A stretch of DNA of 37,700 bases from Terriglobia bacterium (GTDB lineage Bacteria > Acidobacteriota > Terriglobia > Terriglobales > Acidobacteriaceae): positions 1 through 37,700 of the forward strand of contig JAIQEY010000051.1 in the NCBI GenBank assembly GCA_020073565.1, read 5' to 3'. The position numbers and the translations under genes are program-made. Shown here piece by piece: positions 1 to 8,901 of this stretch (positions within the stretch are counted from its first letter, which is position 1; each line of letters starts with the position of its first letter). Under the pieces are notes generated by a model, which was not told the DNA's origin, made no database searches, and worked only from the letters and a program-made list of their open reading frames with translations.

Positions 1-2
1 TG

Positions 3-482
3 CCACCCAAGCTGCAGACCGTTGGGAAGGGCATGCGGATGCTCGGCATGGGCGCGCAGGTGGACGATTTGGAAGTGGGCATGAACCGCGCGGCCGAGCA
101 GGCTACACCAGAAGCGAAGCAGATTTTTATCTCGGCAGTGAAGAAGATGAGTTTCGACGACGCCCGCAAAATTCTGACGGGTAGCGATACAGCGGCCACG
201 GAGTATTTCAAACGGACTAGTTCGGCAGATCTGACGGCGGCATTCTCGCCAATCGTAGATCGGTCCATGCAGCGGGTTGGGGTGGTGCAACAGTACAACA
301 ATGTACTGGCAAGCGCTCCAGGGGGCAGTGCCCTAGCGGGACAGTTCGATCTGAACAAATACGTGCTAGGCAAGACGCTCGACGGCCTGTTCCTAATGCT
401 GGGAGAAGAAGAGAAGAAGATTCGCAAGGATCCCGCGGCACAGACTACTTCGTTGCTGAAAGAAGTGTTTGGCAGGAAATAA
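3..482 (+). CDS. DUF4197 family protein, 5' end outside window
   Basis: The reading frame is open from the first bases of the window, so the N-terminus is missing. The residues before the first internal Met (PPKLQTVGKG) continue the family pattern. The visible part has features I associate with DUF4197: a helix with MNRAAEQATPEAKQIF, then KKMSFDDARKIL, a GSDTAATEYFKR segment and a C-terminal KTLDGLFLML helix. Members are usually about 200-250 residues, secreted or periplasmic, and of unknown function, so roughly 160 residues here would be the C-terminal two thirds. It converges on the AsmA gene with a 62 bp gap. Family assignment is by recognition of the pattern; no biochemical role is claimed. 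Confidence 0.8.
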   Translation, partial: PPKLQTVGKGMRMLGMGAQVDDLEVGMNRAAEQATPEAKQIFISAVKKMSFDDARKILTGSDTAATEYFKRTSSADLTAAFSPIVDRSMQRVGVVQQYNNVLASAPGGSALAGQFDLNKYVLGKTLDGLFLMLGEEEKKIRKDPAAQTTSLLKEVFGRK

Positions 483-544
483 CTTTCGCATTCCAGTCCG
501 CGGCGGTAGGTAATGGATCGGTGTCAGCGGCAGCAATGTGCAAG

Positions 545-2764
545 CTATTTCGGTGGCGGCTTCTGCTGTTGCTTTTTCTTCCCGCCGAAGATTCCCATGA
601 TTTGCTCCACCGCGTTCTGCTGAGGGTTCTGGCCGGGCAGCGCCTGTTGGGGTTGACCTTGGGCTGGAGCAGCGTTCGCACCTTTCTGGCCGAGCAAGCC
701 TCCTAACAAACCAGAGATTCCGGCTCCGGGGTTGTTGCTGTTGGGAATGAGGCCTTTCAGCCTCATCTGGGTCATCTGCTGCACGTCGGGCATGAACTTC
801 GGGTTCTGGAAGGTTCCAGTGACCAGTACCGGGATCGCGAGTTCGCCCTGGTTATTGGCGAGAGCGGTCTTCATCATTCCCCCGATTCCTGTGCCGCCCA
901 CCTGCTGACTGAATGCTTGCGACAAGACGGCGGTCAGGTGCAGGTTCAGGGTTTGGTCAACCAAGTTGGCGGTGCCTACGCCGGCGACGCTACCAATGTC
1001 GAGTTTGGCCTGGAGATTGCTGGTTTGGGCCAGGCCGTTCTTGACCACGATGTCTCCGGTAAGCGGCGAGACGTCCGTGAATCCCTTCGCAGGCTGCGCG
1101 CTCTTGAGGAAGCCAGCAATCGAGGCCAGTTCCTGGCTGAGGTCGACGCCCGTGTAGCGCAGGTTGCTCACATTCAGCGCGGTTGTGCCGTTGAGCGCGC
1201 GCATGATTTCCGCCAATGTAACTCCCTTCACCGGTCCGACGGCGTGCATATCGAGGTTGATGATGCCGTTGCCGCTGATCTTCTCGAGGCCGCTCACTCC
1301 GTAGGCTTTCGCCATGGAGAGGATCGACTGTAGCTGCGCATTCGGAGCCTTCAGCGTCGCGTCGATTAGGGGGCTGTTCGACAGGTACTGCTGCAAAGCG
1401 AATTGGGCGTTGAGCGTGGTGCCGCCGGAAACCACGTTGAACGGGGCCGATTGAATCTGCGTCGGCGTGAGCTTGAGATTGATCGCCTGGATCTGTATCG
1501 GTTGGGCAATGTCCTTGCCGCTCATTTGGATGTTTTGTCCGTTCACGGATCCATTCAACGCGGGCTTGTCGGCGGAGCCGCGGGCGTTGACGTCGGCACT
1601 CACGTTGCCGGTGATATTGGTGCCGGGCGGCAGCGTGGTGCCGGTCGCCGCGGCCAGCTTAGCCAGCTCGGTCATTGAGACGTTGTTCGCTTTCAGGTTG
1701 AGATCGATCCGAGCGGGCGTGGGTTTGGAATTCACCGTGCCACTGACCAGCAACGGGGTCGAGCCTAGCTTGATGTTGCTATTGCGGATCGTGAGCAGGC
1801 TGTCCGTGACGTTGTCGCTGACATCGTAATCGGCGGTGATCGGGTATCCCAGCTCGGTGCCGTGCAGCTTCGCGTTCTCCACTTTCATCTGGCCCTTGGC
1901 GGAGAGGGTGCCGGATTGGCTGTTGATGTCGGTCTGGCCGGATAGCGTACCGTCAGTGCCGGCTAGCGCGGGGGAATTAAGGAATTTCGAGAGACCCGCG
2001 ATGTCGACCTGCTTGAGGTTCAACGTCCCATGGAAGGGAGTGGCGGCGGGATCATTCTGCACGACTGGCCCACCTTTGCCCTTGAGGCGTACTTCCTGGC
2101 TCCCGGGGCCGGGCAGGTGCGCGGCGGCATCAATGGTGAACGGTTGGCCTGGCGCGAAGTTCTCAAGTGTTACATCGATGTGGTTGTAGACCGACGGCGA
2201 GGGACTGGTCTGCAAGTCGGTGACCGAGACTTGGCCATCTTGGATCTCCAGCTTGCCCAGCGAGAACTGCTGCGAACCGGCCTGAGGTTCGCCGGTGGAA
2301 GCGGTCGGCTGCGGCTTGCTCGCCGGCGGCGTCTGCTTGTCGGCATTCGGCGCCGATTGCGGACTTCCCGGCTGCGGTTTGCCCAGCGAAGCGAGGTTCC
2401 ACACTCCCTGCTTGTTCTTGATCAAGTCAACCCAGGGCCGCTGCAGAATGAGAGAGTCGACCTCGACCTCCTTATGCAGCAGCGGCAGCAACTTCACGGA
2501 GACGTCTAGCCGCTGAGCCTGCACGAAGGGCTTGGGCGCGCTAAAACGGGGATCGTCAGCAACAGAGACGTTCTCAACCTCGAAACGCGGTGGAAAGATA
2601 CCCAGGTGCATATTGCCCAGGCTGACCTGCCGTCCCAGCTGCCTCTCCAGTTCTGACTGGATTTGGCCGTGATATTGGTTAATGTTGAACGTCGCTGCGA
2701 AGATCACCGCGGCGACGATGATGACAAGTACGAAAATTCCAACAATGAGAGCGATTTTGCGCAT
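545..2764 (-). CDS. AsmA family envelope protein
   Basis: About 739 residues from the Met at 2764 (MRKIALIVG). The frame is open ten codons further upstream, but this start puts a short basic stretch directly before the single membrane helix (KIALIVGIFVLVIIVAAVIF), as expected for an inner-membrane-anchored AsmA protein. After the anchor comes the typical N-terminal segment with LERQLGRQVSLGNM, FPPRFEVENVSVADDPRF and VDSLILQRPWVDLIKNKQGVWNL. A long repetitive beta-rich body follows, then an AsmA C-terminal region and a Gln/Lys/Pro-rich tail. AsmA-like proteins are bridge-like proteins implicated in lipid transport between inner and outer membranes; that role is family knowledge. A Pro/Ser/Gln-rich linker sits near residues 135-170. 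The gene stands alone, convergent with the DUF4197 gene. Confidence 0.88.
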   Translation of the reverse strand: MRKIALIVGIFVLVIIVAAVIFAATFNINQYHGQIQSELERQLGRQVSLGNMHLGIFPPRFEVENVSVADDPRFSAPKPFVQAQRLDVSVKLLPLLHKEVEVDSLILQRPWVDLIKNKQGVWNLASLGKPQPGSPQSAPNADKQTPPASKPQPTASTGEPQAGSQQFSLGKLEIQDGQVSVTDLQTSPSPSVYNHIDVTLENFAPGQPFTIDAAAHLPGPGSQEVRLKGKGGPVVQNDPAATPFHGTLNLKQVDIAGLSKFLNSPALAGTDGTLSGQTDINSQSGTLSAKGQMKVENAKLHGTELGYPITADYDVSDNVTDSLLTIRNSNIKLGSTPLLVSGTVNSKPTPARIDLNLKANNVSMTELAKLAAATGTTLPPGTNITGNVSADVNARGSADKPALNGSVNGQNIQMSGKDIAQPIQIQAINLKLTPTQIQSAPFNVVSGGTTLNAQFALQQYLSNSPLIDATLKAPNAQLQSILSMAKAYGVSGLEKISGNGIINLDMHAVGPVKGVTLAEIMRALNGTTALNVSNLRYTGVDLSQELASIAGFLKSAQPAKGFTDVSPLTGDIVVKNGLAQTSNLQAKLDIGSVAGVGTANLVDQTLNLHLTAVLSQAFSQQVGGTGIGGMMKTALANNQGELAIPVLVTGTFQNPKFMPDVQQMTQMRLKGLIPNSNNPGAGISGLLGGLLGQKGANAAPAQGQPQQALPGQNPQQNAVEQIMGIFGGKKKQQQKPPPK

Positions 2765-3152
2765 GAGGGCACCCGTCCTGAGTGTTGGACCCAAGCCACA
2801 GTTGGATGAGGATGGCGGCCAGGGTCTGGGCGCTCTGGCCAGCTATTTACTCGGGAACCCGGTCCGCGGCCTAATCTGCCTGCAGGCGTGAGTAGATGCA
2901 CCCAGTAACATCATATTCCTTGACGTGTCCCCGTGCCCGGACGAAGGGTAGTGGGTCTCCATGATCCTGCTGACCCACTACCGGACGAAGAGTTTCGGAA
3001 TCCACGAAAATCTCGGCGAATTGCCGGTTGGCGTGTTGCTTGGTGCCGGCGCTGTCAACCTGCTCCACGTGCATCTTCCCGAAGGCGGGCAAGCCGCCGG
3101 GGCGCTAATGCTGCTTGCGCAGGTCGGCGCCCTGGTCCTGATGTTCATGGCG
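2765..3152. other. Intergenic stretch without a confident gene
   Basis: No convincing gene is seen. Short open frames occur on both strands, including a plus-strand one with a hydrophobic stretch at about 3025-3150 that runs into the cupin relic, but none has a clear ribosome binding site or a recognisable family. An inverted repeat GTAGTGGGTC / GACCCACTAC (2948-2957 and 2972-2981, 14-base loop) could form a hairpin in RNA from either strand. It lacks a following T run, so it is not called as a terminator. Confidence 0.45.
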
Positions 3153-3389
3153 GCCTCAAGCGAGAGAAGGGGAATATCACGATCTTCGCGTTGGACGAAG
3201 GACAAGGATTCAGCGAACACACCGCTCCCTTCGACGCACTCGTGCAGGCCGTTGAAGGGGGTTGCTGGTAAGCCCATACCGCTGAGGCCAGGTGACTTCG
3301 TCCTGCTGCCTGCTGAAAAGCCGCATGCTGTCAAGGCGATCACACGCTTCAAAATGGCTCTGACCCTGATCCGCTCGGAGCGTTACTAG
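3153..3389 (+). pseudogene. Decayed cupin gene (relative of the 22141 gene)
   Basis: Two frames together encode most of a small cupin. The first part reads KREKGNITIFALDEGQGF and continues SEHTAPFDALVQAVEG. The second part, in another frame, reads VAGKPIPLRPGDFVLL, then PAEKPHAVKAITRFKMALTLIRS. The intact gene at 22141-22485 has nearly the same protein. Direct comparison shows that about 14 bases present in the intact copy (coding EAEIT) are missing at about 3258, which shifts the frame. The first ~35 residues of the intact protein have no counterpart here, so the copy is also 5' truncated. The metal-binding type residues (SEHTAPFDA, KPHAV) survive on either side of the break. It is most simply a dead duplicate. 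Confidence 0.8.
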
Positions 3390-3980
3390 GGACGTGCACT
3401 GCTCCCACCTAAAACGCTTGTTGGCGGCTGACCTATCAGATTGGGAAACACTTCATGTTCGCCGTCGCTTGAATGATGACCTTCCCCTAGGATGTGTGAT
3501 GAGATCGACCTGGTGGCCTTCAAGTTTTCACTCGACGTTGGTTCGTCGACCGACGCTTGCTTTGGTGATGCTGGTCACAGCAACGCCGACAGGTTGCTAT
3601 GAGAATTATCATGTGTAAGTGTGGCTTCCCATGTCCAAACCAATGAAGTGTTGTTAAGCGCGGCCCCGATGCCCGCCTGGTCTTTTCTGGCCACGCCGAT
3701 CAGTGTGGACCGGAAGGATACAACAAAGCTCTTTCCGAACGGCGAGCAGGGCTGGTCAAGCGCTTCCTTGTCGAACAAGTTCGATTGGTTAAGGGAAGCA
3801 AACCTTGAAATCGTCCGACGCGATACCGAGTCGACTGAGATCGCGACGCACTAAGCTGGGCTTGCTCAAAACATGAGCAATCATGAACAGAATGTGACCG
3901 CCGCCCCCTGCCATTCTGCATTGAGAAGATGCCAAGGTTGGGAGCGGATAACCGTGTTTTAGAGGAGAAGGAGTTTTACC
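3390..3980. other. 590 bp without a confident gene
   Basis: Several short frames exist, for example 3621-3854 on the plus strand, but none shows a family pattern, signal peptide or good ribosome binding site. The stretch sits between the decayed cupin and the glycine-zipper protein gene and presumably holds the latter's promoter in its last 100 bases. I could not place -35/-10 boxes with acceptable spacing. The immediate leader before 3981 (AGAGGAGAAGGAG) is a strong ribosome binding site. Confidence 0.4.
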
Positions 3981-4757
3981 ATGCGAAGACTTTTCATGAT
4001 CGGGCTAACAGGATTGCTGTTCCTATCGTTGTCCGTGAATTTGCGGGCTGACACCTTGGTTATGAAGGACGGAAGCCGCGTTTCCGGCACGTTGGCGAGC
4101 GCAACCGCGCAAACCATTACGTTCAAAGATGCTCATGGCGCTCTGCATCGCTACAAGAAAAGCCAGATAGCTTCTCTTGAATTCTCCAGCGTACAGGCGA
4201 CAAGCGCAGTACCTTCGAGTGCCCCCGGCAAGCTGGCGGTGGTCCCGGCGGGCACCGAGCTTGCGGTTAGGACCAACGAAGCCATCGACTCAAAGGTTGC
4301 TAAGGAAAATCAGACGTTCTCGGGTCAGATCGAACAAGACGTCCTGGGACCTTCCGGAGAAGTGATTGTTCCCAAGGGATCTCCTGCTGAGCTGGTCATT
4401 CGAAAGACTTCGGCCGGCGGCATGACCGGCAGTCCCGAGATGGTGCTGGACGTCCAGGCGATTACGGTCGCTGGGAGTCGTTACGTCGTCAGCACGGTGG
4501 ACCTGGAAGAAAAGAGCGGCACAGGAATTGGCATGAACAAGCGCACGGCTGAGATGGTGGGGGGCGGTGCAGCCCTTGGCACCATACTCGGGGCGGTTGC
4601 CGGAGGTGGTAAGGGCGCGGCGATCGGAGGCCTCGCCGGTACTGCGGGAGGAGCAGGAGCACAGGTCCTTTTTAAGGGCAAGGAAGTGCGTGTGCCAGCA
4701 GAAACCATCCTGAAATTCAAGTTGGATCAGCCTGTCAGTTTGCGGGCCATGCGCTAA
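3981..4757 (+). CDS. Secreted glycine-zipper protein
   Basis: 258 residues with a clear signal peptide (MRRLFMIGLTGLLFLSLSVNLRA, cleavage near ADT). The mature N-terminus, DTLVMKDGSRVSGTLASAT followed by QTITFKDAHGALHRY, has the pattern of small beta repeats in which a secreted protein declares a modifiable strand pair. The middle (KLAVVPAGTELAVRTNEAI and PSGEVIVPKGSPAELVIRK) resembles the beta-barrel part of TrbI/VirB10-like or peptidoglycan-associated proteins. Around residues 190-230 lies a glycine zipper (GGGAALGTILGAVAGGGKG and the next repeat), which typically packs in or against membranes. The start is supported by a strong AGGAGAAGGAG site. It is a stand-alone gene; its function is unknown, though an envelope role is likely. 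Confidence 0.75.
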   Translation: MRRLFMIGLTGLLFLSLSVNLRADTLVMKDGSRVSGTLASATAQTITFKDAHGALHRYKKSQIASLEFSSVQATSAVPSSAPGKLAVVPAGTELAVRTNEAIDSKVAKENQTFSGQIEQDVLGPSGEVIVPKGSPAELVIRKTSAGGMTGSPEMVLDVQAITVAGSRYVVSTVDLEEKSGTGIGMNKRTAEMVGGGAALGTILGAVAGGGKGAAIGGLAGTAGGAGAQVLFKGKEVRVPAETILKFKLDQPVSLRAMR

Positions 4758-5196
4758 CCGCCGCACATACCTGCAATCGATCTCGAAAAGGGGCCACGTG
4801 CCGGGGCCCTTCCGGGGCGTGCCTCCCGTGAGTTAACTGAGAGGTTGGGTCTCGGTAGATTGTGAAACAGCCTCTTGCGCAGATTCTTATGCGCAGAGTC
4901 GGATTCGCGATTGGAATTGTGATCATTCTCATCATCGTCCTGAAGGCGACCAACGGCCAGACGATCGGAAAGAGTGAGGTGTGCCCCTCTGTGTCGGCAA
5001 TGGAGAACAGAATTTAGTCAGTAAAGAAGAACGGACCGGTGGCACAAGTCGAAGAGAACACCACCGCTGAGCATTCGCCAAATTCAAATCAGGGCGACGA
5101 GCTCATCCAGTACGGTGCTCTCGCGTGTAAAGGAAAGCTTCATGCGGGCTGCGAAGCCTTCAGATAAAGAAGTGGTCAGCAAAGATAGCGGGAGAG
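4758..5196. other. Gap with only a possible small membrane ORF
   Basis: 440 bp between the glycine-zipper gene and the cytochrome fusion gene. Apart from the 42-codon frame described separately at 4889, nothing recognisable is seen. A GC-rich stretch at about 4785-4820 can form short hairpins, but no T run follows, so no terminator is called. Confidence 0.4.
4889..5017 (+). CDS. Possible 42-residue single-span membrane peptide
   Basis: A short frame starting MRRVGFAIGIVIILIIVL, then KATNGQTIGKSEV and ending at TAG (5015-5017). It has two Arg residues followed by an Ile/Val-rich helix, the layout of a membrane anchor or uncleaved signal. There is no clear ribosome binding site before the ATG. 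After the TAG the same frame stays open for another 49 codons (SVKKNGPVAQVEENTTAEHS and onward) to a TAA at 5165-5167. The two halves could therefore be one 92-codon gene interrupted by an amber codon. It lies just upstream of the cytochrome fusion gene. I do not recognise a family; it may be chance. Confidence 0.3.
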   Translation: MRRVGFAIGIVIILIIVLKATNGQTIGKSEVCPSVSAMENRI

Positions 5197-5931
5197 ATGA
5201 AGATGAAGCGTAATCCAGTTTTGTCTGTCGTTTTCATTGTATTCTGTTCGCTGTTGCTGCTGGCTAGTGAAGCAGTCGCACAGTCAAAGCCAAAAGCACC
5301 TAGCAAACCAGCTGCCGCACAGACCGCGAAAGTTGATGCCAACAAGGAGCTAGTCGACCTCAACTCCGCCACAAAGGAACAGCTTTCAGCTCTGCCCGGC
5401 ATCGGCGATGTCTACTCGCAAAAGATCATTGACAATCGACCGTACAAGGCAAAGACAGATCTCGTCAAGAAGAAGGTAGTACCCCAGGCCACCTATAAGA
5501 AAATCGCGACGTTGGTGATTGCCAAACAGAAGCCGGCTACGGCTGAACCGTCGCAATCGGGTTCTGCAGCGGCACAACCTGCTCCACCACCGACGGCTCA
5601 AGCCACCCCGAAGCAGAAGGCGACTCCTCCTGCGAAGCCGATTCTGCTGACGGGTAACCCAATGGGTGGCGTTCGATTCGAGCACGCCAAGCATTCCGTT
5701 GCTTGCGAGACATGTCATCATCCCTCTCGCGAACCAAAACCAGGCAGTGCACCCCAACAGGCTTGTACTTCCTGCCACACCAAGCCAACTCAGGCTGGGA
5801 TGAATACTGGAAAGCAAGCAGCGTTCCACAACCCAACCGCGACCGCGGGCACATGTATCGACTGCCATAAGAAATCGGGCGCTTCGGCGCCAACGAAGTG
5901 CACGCAGTGTCACAAGAAGGAGAATGCATAA
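5197..5931 (+). CDS. Secreted fusion: ComEA-like HhH domain plus four-CXXCH cytochrome domain
   Basis: 244 residues. A signal peptide covers residues 1-29 (MKMKRNPVLSVVFIVFCSLL, cleaved near AVAQS). Residues 50-110 form a helix-hairpin-helix repeat of ComEA type (VDLNSATKEQLSALPGIGDV followed by YSQKIIDNRPYKAKTDLVKK), normally a non-specific DNA-binding fold. A Pro/Ala/Gln linker covers about 112-148. Residues 158-240 are a class III (c3/c7-like) cytochrome segment starting FEHAKH, with CXXCH motifs at 170-174, 190-194, 220-224 and 235-239, so up to four covalent haems. Two adjacent ATGs are possible; the second (5203) has better spacing from GGAGAG. Family knowledge points to periplasmic or outer-surface electron transfer. 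What the DNA-binding fold does in the same chain is unknown. Confidence 0.85.
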   Translation: MKMKRNPVLSVVFIVFCSLLLLASEAVAQSKPKAPSKPAAAQTAKVDANKELVDLNSATKEQLSALPGIGDVYSQKIIDNRPYKAKTDLVKKKVVPQATYKKIATLVIAKQKPATAEPSQSGSAAAQPAPPPTAQATPKQKATPPAKPILLTGNPMGGVRFEHAKHSVACETCHHPSREPKPGSAPQQACTSCHTKPTQAGMNTGKQAAFHNPTATAGTCIDCHKKSGASAPTKCTQCHKKENA

Positions 5932-6045
5932 ATCAGTTCGGCGCTGGATCGCCGAGCGCAGCGCAGGCTGATCATCGTCCGTAGCCGAGGTGAAACAGAT
6001 GCTTTCTTAGGCTGAGCCCGATGGCCTGGGTGTCGGAGGTTTTCT

Positions 6046-7548
6046 ATGAAGTTTCAAATGAATGGGTTTGTTATGAGGCTTGCGATAGTTACAGTAATAG
6101 CATCTTTGTCGCTCACCTTGGCATATCAATGTCTGGCGCAGGGGGGCGTACCAGAGTTGCCGGGCCCCGGCAATACGCGTATCAGCCGCGAGCAGCAACA
6201 GCAGCTCGGCTTTCAGGCCGCGGCGGAAGTTTATAAGCAGATACCGGTGTTGCCAGACAGCAGTTCAGAAACACAATTTGTCCGTCAGCTCGGCCAACGG
6301 CTGGTAGCCACGATTCCGCCAGAACATTCGTGGCCGTTTGAATTCCACGTGGTGGCGCAGAAGGAGATTAATGCTTTTGCACTTCCCGGCGGCGAAATGT
6401 TCGTGAATGTAGGTACGATCACTGCCGCAGCGAATGAGGCCCAACTGGCCGGCGTGATGGCGCACGAAATGTCGCACGTTTACATGCAGCACTCGGCGAA
6501 GCAAATGGAGAAGGCACAGCTTACCCAGGGCCTGGCAGGTTTAGCTGGCGCCATTTTTGGAAGCAAAGGTGGCACCCTGGGGTCCTTAGCACAAGCTGGT
6601 GTCCAGGTCGGCGCCGGCATGGTTATGCTGAAGTACTCACGAGGTGACGAAGCCCAAGCCGATGAGGTTGGCGCGATGATCCTGTATCGAGCCGGATATA
6701 ACCCGCAGGCAATGGCCGACTTTTTCAAGACGCTCGAGTCGCAAGGGGGCTCGGGCCCGCAGTTCCTGAGCGATCACCCAAATCCAGGCAATCGAGAGGC
6801 GGCGATACAAAAGGAGATCCAGGGATGGCCACCGAAGAAGTACCAGACGACCGGCTCCGCTTTCACACAGGTGCGCCAGCAAGCTACCGCGGTCAAGACT
6901 TACACGGCGGACGAAATTGCTAAAGGTGCGAAGACGGGCCAGTGGGACGCCTTGAACAAGCAGAACGGCGCCGTTCTTAAATCAGCCGCGGGAGTAGCTG
7001 CCCCGGAGACAACTTCTGCGAAATCCAGTAACACGACGGGGAACCCAGCGCCTTCGAACGATGTGATGCCCGGTTCCAGACTTTTGACCGTTGATCTCGG
7101 TCCTATGAGGATAGCTCGGCCAGAGAATTGGGACGTGATTGCTGCGCAACAACAGGGCCAGTCAATCACGATCGCGCCGCGTTCGGGTATTGTCAGCAAT
7201 GGGATTGGCTATGGAGTCGTGATCAATGGCGCCTCCTTCAAGGGGAAAGCAACCATCGATGAGATGACTGCTGAAATTGTGCGCAGCCTTCAGAGCGGGG
7301 GCGACCTGCAAGTTGTCGGCAAAGCCACACCGATTGAGGTTGCTGGTGTTGGCGGGCGATCGGTGACCATGCAATCGACCTCACCGTTCCCGGACGCTAG
7401 GGGACAATCGCAGAAAGAAAGAGACTGGTTGATAACGCTCCCGCGGCCGGATGGCTCGGCGATCTTTTTGGTGTTTGTTGCTCCAGAGTCTGAGTATGAA
7501 CGCCTGAGCCCTACATTCGACAGAATGCTGAAGAGCGCGCAGTTCTAG
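6046..7548 (+). CDS. Secreted M48 family zinc metalloprotease
   Basis: 500 residues with an N-terminal signal (residues 1-33, ending CLAQG). The start at 6046 has GGAGG about seven bases upstream. The zinc motif HEMSH lies at residues 140-144 within AGVMAHEMSHVYMQHSAKQ. The third ligand is probably the Glu in SRGDEAQADEVGAMILYRAG (about residue 202), the usual M48 ExxxD context. A hydrophobic glycine-rich hairpin lies between the two. DHPNPGNREAAIQKE after the domain is also typical of BepA/LoiP-like M48 proteases. The C-terminal ~170 residues form a further domain (LGPMRIARPENWDVI and onward) often seen after acidobacterial M48 domains. Likely role is periplasmic quality control of outer-membrane proteins, by family knowledge only. 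Confidence 0.9.
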   Translation: MKFQMNGFVMRLAIVTVIASLSLTLAYQCLAQGGVPELPGPGNTRISREQQQQLGFQAAAEVYKQIPVLPDSSSETQFVRQLGQRLVATIPPEHSWPFEFHVVAQKEINAFALPGGEMFVNVGTITAAANEAQLAGVMAHEMSHVYMQHSAKQMEKAQLTQGLAGLAGAIFGSKGGTLGSLAQAGVQVGAGMVMLKYSRGDEAQADEVGAMILYRAGYNPQAMADFFKTLESQGGSGPQFLSDHPNPGNREAAIQKEIQGWPPKKYQTTGSAFTQVRQQATAVKTYTADEIAKGAKTGQWDALNKQNGAVLKSAAGVAAPETTSAKSSNTTGNPAPSNDVMPGSRLLTVDLGPMRIARPENWDVIAAQQQGQSITIAPRSGIVSNGIGYGVVINGASFKGKATIDEMTAEIVRSLQSGGDLQVVGKATPIEVAGVGGRSVTMQSTSPFPDARGQSQKERDWLITLPRPDGSAIFLVFVAPESEYERLSPTFDRMLKSAQF

Positions 7549-7668
7549 GTTTCCCTGGGATCAAGAATCGACCGGTCCGTCTACCCGGCTGAAGAAGCCC
7601 ACTCGTACTGCTCCGACCTTTTGGTGGACGTCTTCCCTTTGCGCTATCCTCAATCGAGCAGGGAAACG

Positions 7669-8901
7669 ATGCGGAAGATTTCGGCTCTTGTAGCTTTGGT
7701 GGCCCTTGTGGCTTCGCCGGCCGTTGGCTTAGACAGCTACTGGCATTCACAATGCAACCAAAAGGTTGGCGCGCAATTCGGTTTCACGGAAGACGCGTGG
7801 AAAGTTATGCAGCTGGGAAACTTCTCTCCTGATTTTTTTGGTCCCGTCTCGGAGTATGGATCCAGAAATTTTAAGAGCAAGGAACTGCAGGCGGTGAACG
7901 AATACATCGCGAACAATCCACAAGTGCGCGGCGCCGCGATTTACCTCCATTTCGACAACCTCAATGGTGATTTTCAGCACAATTCCGACTTCGATTACGT
8001 TTTCAGCCATCTGCTGCAGAATACGCAGCATGTGCTCGCTGATTACAGTCGGCTTCCCCCGGATGAGCGCGTACGCAGGGTCTTGACACTAATTACGCTG
8101 GGCGCGTCGCTACACGCAGTGCAGGACTTCTACAGTCATTCGGATTGGATTCACAACGATTTCAATGCGACCGATGTGAAGATGGTCAGGCTGCCTTCCG
8201 GGGAGCTTCGTGCGCCTACATGGTTTGAGTTCCGCAGCCGGCACGATGAGCCGGATAATTGGCCGTTTCAGGTCAGGTCCGGTATTTACCCGCCTACCGC
8301 TGGCGCGCTCAACACCCACACTCACATGAACCACGACAATTCTCGCTTGTTGTATACGGAATACGAGAACCCTGGGCAGCCGCTAAGATCACAGGCGGAG
8401 TATCACAACGCTGGCCCGGCTGCAGCGCGTGGCGACGATGCCTCAGATCTCGCGCACCAACAGCTCGCGGTCGTCACGGCGATGGCAGCCAGTGTGGAGT
8501 GGGTTAAGAAAATTGAAGAAAATGCCGATGCGAAGAAGGCCATCGAGTCAGCTAAAGACTGGAACTTAAAGACGCACGATCCTGGTCTTGCCAAGGAATT
8601 AAAAGCAGGCGAGATCACCCAAATGGCGCTCTCCTGCGCTGCCGGAAAATGGGATGGCGATAATCCGCCCAGCGATCGCGGCGCCCTCTGCCGTTCCGTT
8701 TTAGACCGCAAAATGAATTCCGTTGGTGGAATGACCGGGCTTTGGTCCGACATTATCGGCCTCGCCACGAATCTTCTCACACCTTTTGCCCTCAAGTTCA
8801 CGGGTCTGTTCTGGGAGGTTCACAGGCAGTACCACATTTTGGAGCGCCTGGTGCAAGACATTGGCTCCAACTCTGGACACTACGCCTTCAGCAAGAAGTG
8901 A
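7669..8901 (+). CDS. Secreted Het-C / zinc phospholipase C-like protein
   Basis: About 410 residues from the ATG at 7669, which has GCAGGGA upstream and begins a clear signal peptide (MRKISALVALVALVASPAVG). The frame is open to a TTG at 7621, but that would bury the signal. The key segment is LGASLHAVQDFYSHSDWIHN, the His/Asp-rich helix typical of the phospholipase C/Het-C alpha fold, in which His and Asp residues bind zinc. Other His-rich stretches are LDSYWHSQCN at the mature N-terminus and HTHMNHDNSR and NAGPAAARGDDASDLAHQQL further on. Ligands therefore appear at the N-terminus as in the PLC fold. Related bacterial proteins are mostly uncharacterised; hydrolysis of lipid or another phosphoester is only a suggestion. 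Confidence 0.7.
   Translation: MRKISALVALVALVASPAVGLDSYWHSQCNQKVGAQFGFTEDAWKVMQLGNFSPDFFGPVSEYGSRNFKSKELQAVNEYIANNPQVRGAAIYLHFDNLNGDFQHNSDFDYVFSHLLQNTQHVLADYSRLPPDERVRRVLTLITLGASLHAVQDFYSHSDWIHNDFNATDVKMVRLPSGELRAPTWFEFRSRHDEPDNWPFQVRSGIYPPTAGALNTHTHMNHDNSRLLYTEYENPGQPLRSQAEYHNAGPAAARGDDASDLAHQQLAVVTAMAASVEWVKKIEENADAKKAIESAKDWNLKTHDPGLAKELKAGEITQMALSCAAGKWDGDNPPSDRGALCRSVLDRKMNSVGGMTGLWSDIIGLATNLLTPFALKFTGLFWEVHRQYHILERLVQDIGSNSGHYAFSKK

Noticed and set aside
2948..2981. Hairpin GTAGTGGGTC / GACCCACTAC as a terminator of the AsmA or cupin region
   Set aside because: The loop is long and there is no T run; it may be a chance palindrome.
2961..3389. 142-codon plus-strand ORF spanning the cupin relic, with a hydrophobic N-terminal half
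   Set aside because: Only the last third matches a known family (cupin), and it lies in a different frame from the other cupin half; the rest has no ribosome binding site or family pattern.
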